From Oceanisphaera pacifica (GTDB lineage: Bacteria > Pseudomonadota > Gammaproteobacteria > Enterobacterales > Aeromonadaceae), in assembly GCF_017498065.1 (NCBI RefSeq), contig NZ_JAGDFX010000006.1, forward strand, positions 1 to 64,000: a stretch of DNA of 64,000 nucleotides. The letters run 5' to 3'. The notes under the pieces are model-generated. The model was not told where the DNA came from, did no database searches, and saw only the letters and a list, made by a program, of their open reading frames with translations. The position numbers were made by a program, and so were the translations under genes. Below are positions 29,060 to 37,273 of this stretch, piece by piece. The stretch's first letter is position 1. Each line of letters begins with the position of its first letter.

Positions 29060-30256
29060 TTAAAAACGATAAGGGAAACGTACACCCACAACATAGTCTG
29101 GGGCATCTTGCGTTAGGCCTGCCGCCCAGTTGACAACCATAGAGAGACGATCATCAATGGCCCAAGTGACACCCATGCCCATGGTGGCTGAGTTACCACT
29201 AGAGCCTTGAACTTCGCTCAGGCTCTCTCCTTCAAAAGCTTGTTTTGCTTCACGGTTAAAGCTTTGATTAAAGTTTAGCGATAAGCTTAAGCGCTCACTA
29301 AGGGCAAAGGCCATGCCTAAGCCATAGCCGAAAGAATCACCTAATTGCACTTCACCGGGCTGATTACCGGCTGCTACAGAGATATCATCGAAGCTGTCTT
29401 TTAAATAATGGGTGTAATCGACGCTGGCAAATAAAATGGCAGGATCGACGGTTTTAACGGCAGAGAAGCCAGTTGATAGTCCCCATAAACCGGTGCCGGT
29501 GGCAAGTTCTGTGGGCACATCTAGGTTGGTATTGTCGTTAGGGGTATTAGGTATGCCAAAGGGGTCACGACCGGTGGGGGCTGTGACTCTGAAGTTCCAG
29601 ACTAAGTCGGGCCGACTGTTGGTTTCAGTTAGTACTCGATAATAAACGGCAGCACTAATATCACCGATACTCCCGTCGCTTAAGCTATCGAATATTTTTA
29701 CCGGCTTATCATTCTGACTAGCACCATCATCAGTCACGGTGTAGTCCATGTAGCGATAAACGTAAGGAACTCTTAATTCAGCTTGCCAGCGATCATTAAT
29801 GGTATAGCGGCCGGTAAGATCAGCCGTCCACTGATGAGAACGAATACGGTCGGTATCGATTTTGCCAAGAAATATCGCATCGTAAACGACTAAGCCTTTC
29901 AATAAGAGTTGTTTACGATCGTAGTAAGCATAGCTTAAACCAAAGTCGAGACTAAATTTGCGATCAAACACATTGTGCTGCTCTATTAATAAATCTTCAG
30001 TTGAGCGACTGGGGGCAGGTGTGCGTCGTTCGCCACTTACACGGCCAGCCATATCTTGTGCGGTTGACTGTGGTTGACTGGCACTCAAGCGGTTTTGTAA
30101 GCGGTGTAGTTGCTGGTTTTGCTGAATAAGTTGCTGGCGCAAATTATCAAGCTGCTGTTGCAACAAAGCCTCTTCGGATCCCGAAGAGGCTTCTTGTGCG
30201 GCTAGTAAAGTAGAAAAGCTACTTAATATCACCAAGGTTATTCTGGTCTTTTTCAT
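29060..30256 (-). CDS. fapF: FapF-like outer-membrane amyloid secretion porin
   Basis: A 398-residue protein with a signal peptide (KKTRITLVILSSFSTLLAA) and then a Gln/Leu-rich coiled coil (LLQQQLDNLRQQLIQQNQQ). The C-terminal beta-barrel begins around residue 95 (FSLDFGLSYAYYDRK) and ends in Phe, as outer-membrane barrels do. This coiled-coil plus barrel layout is that of FapF, the trimeric pore that exports Fap amyloid subunits. It is the last gene of the fap run. The ATG at 30256 has GGGAG 5 bases upstream; a GTG two codons earlier is less likely. It follows fapE by 30 bases. Confidence 0.85.
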   Translation of the reverse strand: MKKTRITLVILSSFSTLLAAQEASSGSEEALLQQQLDNLRQQLIQQNQQLHRLQNRLSASQPQSTAQDMAGRVSGERRTPAPSRSTEDLLIEQHNVFDRKFSLDFGLSYAYYDRKQLLLKGLVVYDAIFLGKIDTDRIRSHQWTADLTGRYTINDRWQAELRVPYVYRYMDYTVTDDGASQNDKPVKIFDSLSDGSIGDISAAVYYRVLTETNSRPDLVWNFRVTAPTGRDPFGIPNTPNDNTNLDVPTELATGTGLWGLSTGFSAVKTVDPAILFASVDYTHYLKDSFDDISVAAGNQPGEVQLGDSFGYGLGMAFALSERLSLSLNFNQSFNREAKQAFEGESLSEVQGSSGNSATMGMGVTWAIDDRLSMVVNWAAGLTQDAPDYVVGVRFPYRF

Positions 30257-30286
30257 GCGCACTCCCTGCGTATAAAGTGATGGTGA

Positions 30287-31021
30287 TTAGCGGATTCCCG
30301 TTGGTAGCTGCTGGCGTAGAGTATCTGCTAAATCAGTATAAGCAGCCATTTTATCACCAATATAAAACTTCGTCTGATTAGACAATAGCTTATTATTGTC
30401 AGTAATACGAAATTGTTGCACAAAACCTTTATTGCCTTGGTTGTTGCGCAGCCTTTGAGTAGAATTAACATTACCATTTTGGGATATGTATGACATGCCT
30501 AAGCCACTACTATTAACATCGTAACGCACTGTACCTTCGGGCAAGTTAAGTTGGTAATGCCCCTGTTTGAGCGTTTGCCCTTGCATTTTCATCTGACCGG
30601 GAATAAACATAAAGTCATTAATACCGGCGTTACCATTACCCGCAATTTGTGCGGCTTGTACCACGCCACTACCGTTAGGCAATATATTGTTAGCCCCAGC
30701 AGTGCTGGCATTATTGCTGGTCGCTGAGCCTGCACTACTATAGGTATTTATTTTAACAGGCTGCTTTTGGTTAAAGTTAACATTTACTTGCATACTATTC
30801 GTTATCATAGTGTTATTGGCGCCAGGGATCGTCGTAATAAATTCGATACCAAAATAATGAGAACGGGCATTAGCAGCAACAAACTTACCGCGCTGTGCAC
30901 CCAATACCTCATCACTTAATTGCACACCTATTATATTATTATTAAATAAGCTGGGTGTTTCAGCTGCCTGCACTAATCCTACACTAGATATTAATGCTAA
31001 TAGTCCGACGATTTGTTTCAT
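30287..31021 (-). CDS. fapE: FapE-like amyloid-associated secreted protein
   Basis: A 244-residue secreted protein with signal peptide MKQIVGLLALISSVGLVQAA. The middle has a Fap-like segment, NGSGVVQAAQIAGNGNAGIND, resembling one amyloid repeat of FapB/FapC, and the rest is Asn- and Gln-rich. In Pseudomonas FapE is a minor fibre component that also assists export. The start at 31021 was chosen for the signal peptide and a GAGG ribosome site that overlaps the fapD stop region. The gene lies between fapD and fapF, as in Pseudomonas. Confidence 0.8.
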   Translation of the reverse strand: MKQIVGLLALISSVGLVQAAETPSLFNNNIIGVQLSDEVLGAQRGKFVAANARSHYFGIEFITTIPGANNTMITNSMQVNVNFNQKQPVKINTYSSAGSATSNNASTAGANNILPNGSGVVQAAQIAGNGNAGINDFMFIPGQMKMQGQTLKQGHYQLNLPEGTVRYDVNSSGLGMSYISQNGNVNSTQRLRNNQGNKGFVQQFRITDNNKLLSNQTKFYIGDKMAAYTDLADTLRQQLPTGIR

Positions 31022-31028
31022 GTTCGCC

Positions 31029-31715
31029 TCACAATAAATCTTTATAGTTGAATCCAAATTCCATTAAAGCGGCATCTGATACAGGAACGAAGCGTCCGTC
31101 TCTACCTCTTGCTGTTAATGGGGGAGAAGGGTTAGCTAAAATAGAATGCTTGTTATAATTATCACCGACAATTGCCAATATTATATTATTCCAACCCGCT
31201 AAAAACTCATCCATTTCTACAATTTGATTTCCTAAAGCAGGATCAGCTAAATAAACGCGGTTTTCACTGTCAATAGTTTTTAATACAACAAAGTGGTGAA
31301 AACCTTTAATGTTTAATAATACAATAGAGGGAATGGTTATTTGGTTAATGTCTTCTGCTGACACTTTAAAACCCTTTGCTTGCATACCAAGCATTTCCAC
31401 ATAGTTTTTCATGTCTAACATAGAAAAACCATATTGAGCAACTAGCTCAGGATCCGACATAGCTAGCATGCCATCCATAACCCATTTTTCTTTAGTAGGA
31501 ACGTTATATGAGTATTTTAATATAGTTGCTACTGAGGCTGCACCACAGCTAAAATCAGTTTGCTGTTTTTCTACACCTATAAATCGACGTTCCGCTAAAC
31601 TGATTACTTTTTTACTTGAGCCGCCGACACCAGACACAATGCCTGTCATATTAAGATTAGCAGCTGAAGTTGAATATGAAAGGAAGAGTAATAGGCTAGT
31701 CAAGAGTAGCTTCAT
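31029..31715 (-). CDS. fapD: FapD-like C39-family cysteine peptidase
   Basis: A 228-residue secreted peptidase of the C39 (bacteriocin-processing type) family. It has a signal peptide (LLLTSLLLFLSYSTSAA). The catalytic elements are the Gln and Cys in QQTDFSCGAAS (about residue 57), the His in KGFHHFVVLK and the Asp in YLADPALGN. In Pseudomonas FapD is needed for fibre export and processing in the periplasm. Good ribosome site AGAGGT before the ATG. It follows fapC by 60 bases, and a hairpin with a T-run sits in that gap. Confidence 0.88.
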   Translation of the reverse strand: MKLLLTSLLLFLSYSTSAANLNMTGIVSGVGGSSKKVISLAERRFIGVEKQQTDFSCGAASVATILKYSYNVPTKEKWVMDGMLAMSDPELVAQYGFSMLDMKNYVEMLGMQAKGFKVSAEDINQITIPSIVLLNIKGFHHFVVLKTIDSENRVYLADPALGNQIVEMDEFLAGWNNIILAIVGDNYNKHSILANPSPPLTARGRDGRFVPVSDAALMEFGFNYKDLL

Positions 31716-31738
31716 TACTGTTACCTCTAATTGAAGAT

Positions 31739-31766
31739 AAAATAGCTCCGGATTTCTCCGGAGCTA
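31739..31766 (-). terminator. intra-operon hairpin (attenuator) after fapC
   Basis: On the minus strand, TAGCTCCGGA and TCCGGAGCTA form a perfect 10-bp stem with a GAAA tetraloop, followed by TTTT. It starts 9 bases after the fapC stop and 23 bases before the fapD start. It should act as a partial terminator and/or as a 3' end stabiliser of the fapBC message. Confidence 0.75.
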
Positions 31767-31775
31767 ACTCACTAT

Positions 31776-32873
31776 TTAGAACTCACCACCAACACTTAAT
31801 GCTAAGCTATTGCTTTGCAGGTTGTTAGTACCCGCTGCTACGTTAACGCCAACGTTACCAGACGCATTGTTCAACGAACCGCCGCTAAGTATGGCATTGT
31901 TAAAGTTAGTACGACCAGCAATGGTATTTACTGTAGTCATAGAACCTTTTAATGACACTTTACCTAAATCGATTGTACCGTCATCTTTAAATTCAAAATG
32001 TCCAGCTTTATCTGAGCTAGGATTATCACCGTTAGGAGTTAATGGTGAACCATCGAAGTCCATGTGGCCAACATACTCTTGAGCATCAGGGTGGTTGCCA
32101 TTCTGACTACCACCAAGCCAGATTTCTGGATAAACATCGTTGCTTTGAATACTCTTTCCGCTATATGTACCGTCGACTTGACCTGACATTGAAATACCAA
32201 TCTTTAACCCTTTATCAGTTTGCATCAAGGTTTCGTTACGGGTGTTGTTATTGGTTGCAGACTGAGAGTTATGCACGGTAGATACAGCTACATTAGCTCG
32301 GTCACTGTAAGATACAGCAAAGTTATTTGTTTGTACGTTACTATTACCTGCAGCTACGTTGGCACCTAAGTTACCGGCAGAATTATTGAGTGAGCCATTA
32401 CCAACGGTCGCATTATTATGGTTACCTTCATTATGCGTATAGTTCTTATTAGCTGATTGAGAAGAGAAAATCTCTGCATCAATTGACGAACCACTCAGTA
32501 GCCCGAAGAGTGATGATTGATTTTCACCTACAGCAGTAAGGGCGGTATTGTTAGATTGTACGTTGTTGTCACCACCCGCGACGTTGACACCACTATTACC
32601 CGTTAATTTGTTTGCTGAATCATCTATTTTAGCGTTATTCGTATTACGAATGTTAACAACGTTATTGTTACTAGATTCTTGTTCGTTGTTAATTACTGCC
32701 ATGCCTAATTGGTTAAAACCAATTTTACCTAGCATAAGACCTCCACCGTAATAATGCGTGGAGTTAGAAATATCTACACTTTTAGAAATTTCAACACCGC
32801 CTTCAGCGTTAGCGTACCCGCTTAAACCAAGCATAACGACTGTTGCTACTGGGGCTATAATGAATTTTTTCAT
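31776..32873 (-). CDS. fapC: FapC-like major functional amyloid subunit
   Basis: A 365-residue secreted protein with signal peptide MKKFIIAPVATVVMLGLSGY. It contains three amyloid-type repeats of the pattern G-N-x-G-x-N-V-A-x-G-x-x-N-x-Q-x-N: GNSGVNVAGGDNNVQSN, GNLGANVAAGNSNVQTN and, at the C-terminus, GNVGVNVAAGTNNLQSN. These are joined by Asn/Ser-rich linkers of different length. This is the architecture of FapC, the main fibril subunit of Fap biofilm amyloids. No cysteine is present anywhere in it, whereas Pseudomonas subunits are described with a C-terminal CxxC. The start at 32873 has AAGGAG 7 bases upstream. Confidence 0.88.
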   Translation of the reverse strand: MKKFIIAPVATVVMLGLSGYANAEGGVEISKSVDISNSTHYYGGGLMLGKIGFNQLGMAVINNEQESSNNNVVNIRNTNNAKIDDSANKLTGNSGVNVAGGDNNVQSNNTALTAVGENQSSLFGLLSGSSIDAEIFSSQSANKNYTHNEGNHNNATVGNGSLNNSAGNLGANVAAGNSNVQTNNFAVSYSDRANVAVSTVHNSQSATNNNTRNETLMQTDKGLKIGISMSGQVDGTYSGKSIQSNDVYPEIWLGGSQNGNHPDAQEYVGHMDFDGSPLTPNGDNPSSDKAGHFEFKDDGTIDLGKVSLKGSMTTVNTIAGRTNFNNAILSGGSLNNASGNVGVNVAAGTNNLQSNSLALSVGGEF

Positions 32874-32950
32874 TGTCTCTCTCCTTGAAAGCAATTTTTA
32901 TTCTACAATTTACGACTTTTATTTAATAAGGTTGTTATAAATAATGTCGT

Positions 32951-33556
32951 TTATTGAATGGGCATAGATACCCGGTTTACTGCTATATTGCCACTCCCGG
33001 CAATCTGGTTTACTTGAATGGCACCGGTTGCGCCATTCAGTGAATTTTTGTCTAACTCTACTTTTTTTATACCATTGCTATTGTTTTTTTGATTGACTTG
33101 GCTGCTGTTTGGTATTGAGTTGGCGCTGAGTGAAATATCCGAAATAGCTTGCGCATTATCTCCAAAAGCAATGGTTATATCATTTAACTGAGTGTTTCCT
33201 GAACCAGAAGCTTGGTTAATAGCAATAATGCCGTGTGCATTATGCAGCGTGTTTTTACCTAAGCTAACGCTAGCATTACTATTGTTATTTAATTGTTGAG
33301 TTGATAATGTTGACTTAGATATTGCTTGAGCGCCTTTGCCAATAGCTATACTTCTGGTATTAGATTGAATGTTACTGTCACCTGCTGCCATATTAACACC
33401 AACTATACCAGTTACATTATTCAGTGTGTTAGGTTCAACATGACTAATATTTGGATACAAGTTATTGGCAGCCACATTAAATGACAGAAACAGTAATGTT
33501 GCTGTCGTGTAGTGCATTGCACTTGTGGTTACTTTTATGGCGCTATCCTTAGTCAT
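32951..33556 (-). CDS. fapB: FapB-like minor amyloid subunit (nucleator)
   Basis: A 201-residue secreted protein with a signal-like N-terminus (hydrophobic TTATLLFLSFNVAA). It carries three compact amyloid repeats: GIVGVNMAAGDSNIQSN, GIIAINQASGSGNTQLN and GAIQVNQIAGSGNIAVN. The short linkers and size match FapB, the suspected nucleator of FapC fibres. It is the first gene of the operon; no separate fapA is visible before it. GGGAG lies 6 bases before the chosen ATG; an internal ATG at 33517 would give a shorter signal peptide. It is followed 77 bases later by fapC. A FapA-like identity cannot be fully excluded. Confidence 0.78.
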   Translation of the reverse strand: MTKDSAIKVTTSAMHYTTATLLFLSFNVAANNLYPNISHVEPNTLNNVTGIVGVNMAAGDSNIQSNTRSIAIGKGAQAISKSTLSTQQLNNNSNASVSLGKNTLHNAHGIIAINQASGSGNTQLNDITIAFGDNAQAISDISLSANSIPNSSQVNQKNNSNGIKKVELDKNSLNGATGAIQVNQIAGSGNIAVNRVSMPIQ

Positions 33557-33613
33557 GCCATGCTCCCTGTATCATATAAAGTAGGTGACATTTGTTAATA
33601 CTGTATAAAAGGT

Positions 33614-33630
33614 AGCAAAAGCCAGGCCAA
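33614..33630 (-). promoter_or_regulatory. sigma-54 (-24/-12) promoter of the fap operon
   Basis: On the minus strand the sequence TTGGCCTGGCTTTTGCTA has GG and GC separated by 10 bases and matches TGGCACGN4TTGCW except at two positions. Transcription would start near 33603, giving a leader of about 47 bases before fapB. The divergent gene encodes a sigma-54 activator, which supports the call. Confidence 0.8.
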
Positions 33631-33681
33631 CTTTTAAGTTGTTGATATATTTGATTTTTTATTTTTCAATGAAATTCATTA

Positions 33682-33697
33682 GTCTCACTTAAGAGAC
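33682..33697. promoter_or_regulatory. candidate upstream activator site 1
   Basis: GTCTC-ACTTAA-GAGAC is a 5-bp dyad, 52 bases upstream of the sigma-54 promoter. A related half-site recurs at 33778-33787. It could bind the VpsR-like activator encoded next door. Confidence 0.4.
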
Positions 33698-33777
33698 ACC
33701 ATTTGCTTAGGTGTAAAATAATTCCTTACTAAACAATAGCTTAACTTTAGTTCTCAGTTTTGTTGCCCATTATCAAA

Positions 33778-33787
33778 AGTGAGACAC
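33778..33787. promoter_or_regulatory. candidate upstream activator half-site 2
   Basis: AGTGAGACAC shares GTGAGAC with one arm of the site at 33682-33697 (in opposite orientation). It lies between that site and the regulator gene. Confidence 0.3.
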
Positions 33788-33897
33788 AGGTGTTTATGCT
33801 CCCTTGCTGACTTAAATTAGAACGAGGGAGCCACCAAGCCGGCCGTTATCGTCTAGCCTTAGATAAACATTAACTGGATAGCGACAAGGAATAGCGC

Positions 33898-35244
33898 ATG
33901 GGTGACAACATGGATGAGAGACGACAGAAGGGCCCCATTCTCTTTTTATGTCATAGTGATAGTGAAATTGTTAATGAAATTAGTAAGATGGAGTGGGGGA
34001 TACACCACATTAAATATCTTACTCATTCACATTCTGACCCTTCGGTAATGAAAGAGGTTCAGGTGGGAGTGGTTGAGTTAAGTGAAGTCACCAATATGGA
34101 TATGGTGGAGTTATTTGTTAGAACATATGCTAGCGTGTTTTGGGTGGCCATTGTTAGTAAGCCTTATTTAAGTAGTGATGCGGTACGTTATTTATTGAAA
34201 AACTACTTTTATGATTTTCATACCAGCCCCCCTGATTTTACGCGACTGCAGTATATGCTGGGTCACGCATTGGGGATGGCTAAGCTATGTGCCTCCCCCA
34301 AGCATACCGACACCGTCTTTGGCATTAACCACGGTATATTGGGGCAGAGTCAGTGTATGGAACACTTAAATCAGCAGCTAAAGAAATTGTCTCGTTGTCA
34401 GTTACCTGTTCTTATTACTGGTGAAAGCGGCACGGGTAAAGAGCTGGTTGCACAAGAATTACACAAAGGGTCTGAGTGTGCTCAGGGGCCTTTTATTCCT
34501 GTTAACTGTGGGGCTCTGCCTGCTCAATTAGTTCAGTCTGAGTTATTTGGCCACGAAAAAGGCGCCTTTACTGGCGCGACACAGCGCAAGATAGGTAGAG
34601 TGGAAGCGGCACATAATGGTTCTTTATTTCTTGATGAAATCGGTGACCTTCCGTTAGAAGAGCAAGTTAACTTATTGCGTTTTTTGCAAGAAAAAACCAT
34701 TGAAAGGGTTGGCTCTCATCAATCTATTCACCTTAACGTACGTATTATTGCGGCAACACATGTGGATTTAGAAAAGGCTGTGCAAGAGGGGCGCTTTAGA
34801 GAAGATCTCTACTTTCGCTTGAATGTAATCCGTTTAAAAGTACCGCCATTACGTCAGCGAGGTGACGATGTTCTTTTATTGGCTAGAAGGTTTCTGCAAC
34901 AGCAACAAGAAGGAGAAGGGGGAAGGTTGGACTTTTCTGAGCAGGCAGAAGTTGCCATGTTGCAGTATCGGTGGCCGGGTAATGTGCGAGAACTGCTTAA
35001 CCGCGTGCAAAGAGCCTCTGTCATGGCTTCTGGGCGCTACATTCAGCCTGTTGATTTAGAAATAGAAGCAGGGCCACCTTCTACGGATGGAGAGTGCCTA
35101 AAAACGATTCGCGAAGAGGCTGAACGTGAAGCTCTATCCCGTGCACTTACTGAGTCTCACGGCAAGGTAAGCTCGGTGGCTAAGCAGCTCAATGTATCGC
35201 GAGCCACCTTATACCGATTATTAGATAAACACAGTTTATTATAG
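33898..35244 (+). CDS. VpsR-like sigma-54-dependent activator, probable fap regulator
   Basis: A 448-residue enhancer-binding protein. The N-terminal 130 residues form a receiver-like domain of the FleQ/VpsR kind: VGVVELSEV has Glu60 where VpsR has Asp in GIVDLS, and [26 protein letters not shown] resembles VpsR. The AAA+ domain is intact, with Walker A GESGTGKE (175-182), GAFTGA (222-227), Walker B LFLDE and [11 protein letters not shown]. The C-terminal Fis-type helix-turn-helix ends [16 protein letters not shown]. VpsR of Vibrio cholerae responds to c-di-GMP and controls biofilm genes. Divergence from fap and the sigma-54 promoter point to control of amyloid synthesis. AAGGA lies 7 bases before the ATG. 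Confidence 0.85.
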   Translation: MGDNMDERRQKGPILFLCHSDSEIVNEISKMEWGIHHIKYLTHSHSDPSVMKEVQVGVVELSEVTNMDMVELFVRTYASVFWVAIVSKPYLSSDAVRYLLKNYFYDFHTSPPDFTRLQYMLGHALGMAKLCASPKHTDTVFGINHGILGQSQCMEHLNQQLKKLSRCQLPVLITGESGTGKELVAQELHKGSECAQGPFIPVNCGALPAQLVQSELFGHEKGAFTGATQRKIGRVEAAHNGSLFLDEIGDLPLEEQVNLLRFLQEKTIERVGSHQSIHLNVRIIAATHVDLEKAVQEGRFREDLYFRLNVIRLKVPPLRQRGDDVLLLARRFLQQQQEGEGGRLDFSEQAEVAMLQYRWPGNVRELLNRVQRASVMASGRYIQPVDLEIEAGPPSTDGECLKTIREEAEREALSRALTESHGKVSSVAKQLNVSRATLYRLLDKHSLL

Positions 35245-35356
35245 GTATGCTTGCTGCAATACTATATTGAACAGAAGCAGCTTGTTCACTCAATGGTCTG
35301 CGTTTCCCTCCATATTTGTTATCCTGCCACCTTATTACATAACAAGGTGTTGGATA

Positions 35357-36796
35357 ATGTCGAATGCGACTAGGGGATTTGCCCCTCGCTCTTTGCTACG
35401 GCTAGTATTAGTGGCGTTTACCGTCGTCTTGTTGCCCTTGACTTTATTGGTCATTCAAAATGGTCGTAGCTTAGAGCGTGTCATTCTCTTGGCTCAAGAT
35501 GGGGTAGAAAGTGCGGTGGTGGATACGCGTCGCGCATCGGATATGAACGATTTGGCGCTTGAGATGGAGCGAGCTATTCGCCGGTATGCGGTGCTAGAAA
35601 ATCCGATGCTAAGAGAATCTTACCTACGATTATTAGAGCGTTATCGCCTAGAGTTAGAACAATTATTGTTGAGGATAGACGGTGGCGATTTAGGTGAGTC
35701 GTTACAGCATCAATTGGTGTATTTGGCTGATTTAGCGCAGGCAAACAATGAGCAAATTAGAGAGCGGGTAGTTATCTTTAATGCCTTTAATAGCACCACT
35801 TTAGCGCTAGATGCCTTAACTCGAGCGCAAATTGATGATCGTATTCAGCAAGAGCGTGAGCATGTTATTGTGATGCGCCAACAGCTTTGGATGCTGAGTG
35901 CGGCTTTAGGTGGGGCCAGCTTGCTGTTAGCGCTGCTATTTACTTATTTGATTATTCGTCCTGTACGGCAGCTAGAAAAACGTATTTTAAACTTAGGGGC
36001 CGGCGTGTACCCAGAGCAGGTGCCAATACGTGGGCCTGCCGAGCTGGTGGCCTTAGGTGATAAACTACATTGGCTGCACTTGCGCTTGTGTGAACTTGAA
36101 GCACAAAAGCTACAATTTTTACGCCATCTTTCTCATGAGTTAAAAACACCATTGGCAAGCCTACGTGAAGGGGCAGATCTATTAATGGAGCAGGTGACTG
36201 GGCCATTAAATACCGATCAGCAAGAAGTGTGTGAGCTCTTGGTGCATAACAGCTTTCGTTTACAAGAGCTGATAGAACAGCTGCTAGACTACAATCGCAT
36301 CCAACAAGTTCAGGTGAATGAAGAGCCGGTAGCCGTGGAGCCTTTGTTAGAGCAGAGCCTAGCAGCGCATCGATTAACCATTGATAACAAAGCATTACAA
36401 GTGAGTGTGGAGCTAGTTGAAGCTTGCCCCCTTGCCGACAGCCATCGCTTGAAGTTGGTATTAGATAATTTAATCTCCAATGCCGTGAACTATGCCGATG
36501 TAGCTGGGGTATTACAGGTTAATGCCAAATTGAGCGAGCAAGATTATATATTGACCGTAGCAAACAGCGGACAGCCTATTCCCGAACAGGAACAAATGCG
36601 TATTTTTGAGCCCTTTGTTCAGGGATCTCAAGTAAGAAAAGGCGTGTTAAAAGGCTCAGGTATTGGGTTAAGTATTGCGCGCGAAGCCGCCGAGAATATG
36701 GGAGGAAAACTAATATTAAATACCCAAGTTACAGACTTGGTGTGTTTTGAATTACACCTCCCTCACAATAATAATACAGGAACAAAAGATGAATAA
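35357..36796 (+). CDS. glrK: sensor kinase GlrK (QseE type)
   Basis: A 479-residue membrane kinase similar to E. coli GlrK/QseE. It has a first transmembrane helix (LLRLVLVAFTVVLLPLTLLV), a periplasmic helical domain (DTRRASDMNDLALEMERAIR), a second helix, HAMP, the H-box QFLRHLSHELKTPLASLREG, and ATPase boxes LDNLISNAVNYAD and GSGIGLSIAREA. E. coli GlrK senses envelope stress and acts on GlrR. The frame is open from 35267, but the ATG at 35357 gives the family N-terminus and has AAGGTG 7 bases upstream. That site is paired in a short hairpin (35328-35349). It overlaps qseG by 8 bases. Confidence 0.92.
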   Translation: MSNATRGFAPRSLLRLVLVAFTVVLLPLTLLVIQNGRSLERVILLAQDGVESAVVDTRRASDMNDLALEMERAIRRYAVLENPMLRESYLRLLERYRLELEQLLLRIDGGDLGESLQHQLVYLADLAQANNEQIRERVVIFNAFNSTTLALDALTRAQIDDRIQQEREHVIVMRQQLWMLSAALGGASLLLALLFTYLIIRPVRQLEKRILNLGAGVYPEQVPIRGPAELVALGDKLHWLHLRLCELEAQKLQFLRHLSHELKTPLASLREGADLLMEQVTGPLNTDQQEVCELLVHNSFRLQELIEQLLDYNRIQQVQVNEEPVAVEPLLEQSLAAHRLTIDNKALQVSVELVEACPLADSHRLKLVLDNLISNAVNYADVAGVLQVNAKLSEQDYILTVANSGQPIPEQEQMRIFEPFVQGSQVRKGVLKGSGIGLSIAREAAENMGGKLILNTQVTDLVCFELHLPHNNNTGTKDE

Positions 36797-37268
36797 AGCA
36801 GGGTGTAGTGCGTTATTAGCACTGATGTTAGCCGGCTGTAGTATGCCTTTTCCACTGTTTCAACAAACAGAGTCTATTGATACTAAAGCGAACCAAAAAG
36901 CGCCTCATATGTCGTTACATGACTGGGTGCAGTTATCAGATAAAATGATGGCAAGTAATGATGGGCAGCGTCGATTAGCGCTGAACCAGCTAAAAAACAA
37001 ACCGCTAGAGCAGGCCATATGGCTGAGCCACCCCAAAGCGTCACAGCATGAGCGCACACAAGCGCAAACGCTTTTTAAGAAAAATTTACCTAGCCTTGAT
37101 ACTAACAGCCAATCCTTCTTGGCGGTGTTTCAGGCATACAATGAAGCGCTACTGCAGCAACAGCGATACTTGGCTGAACGCCAACAACATATTAATAATC
37201 TCACACGGAAGTTGGATGAACTGGCGAATATTGACCAGCAAATTAACGAACGTAAGTTTCGAGAGTAA
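36789..37268 (+). CDS. qseG: QseG-like outer-membrane lipoprotein
   Basis: A 159-residue lipoprotein lying between the kinase and response regulator, as in enterobacterial glrK-qseG-glrR. The lipobox LAGC (Cys near residue 17) follows a hydrophobic signal. The mature part is helical and Gln/Lys-rich with a C-terminal coiled coil (QRYLAERQQHINNLTRKL). In E. coli QseG interacts with the kinase and stimulates it. The frame is open upstream, but the ATG at 36789 begins the signal peptide and has AGGA at 36778-36781; it overlaps the glrK stop. Identity rests more on position and lipoprotein character than on strong sequence similarity. Confidence 0.8.
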   Translation: MNKAGCSALLALMLAGCSMPFPLFQQTESIDTKANQKAPHMSLHDWVQLSDKMMASNDGQRRLALNQLKNKPLEQAIWLSHPKASQHERTQAQTLFKKNLPSLDTNSQSFLAVFQAYNEALLQQQRYLAERQQHINNLTRKLDELANIDQQINERKFRE

Positions 37269-37273
37269 ATACT

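Larger units (their letters stand above)
33557..33897. other. 341-base divergent control region of fap and its regulator
   Basis: The AT-rich region holds the sigma-54 promoter of fap, two GTGAGAC-type motifs and a dyad GCTCCCT (33798-33804) with AGGGAGC (33825-33831) nearer to the regulator gene. No coding frame with family resemblance is seen. The distances of 50-170 bases between the motifs and the promoter are normal for sigma-54 enhancer sites. Confidence 0.6.

Noticed and set aside
29060..33556. Curli (csg) operon
   Set aside because: The repeats, the C39 peptidase and the coiled-coil barrel porin match Fap; no CsgG-like lipoprotein or CsgD is present.
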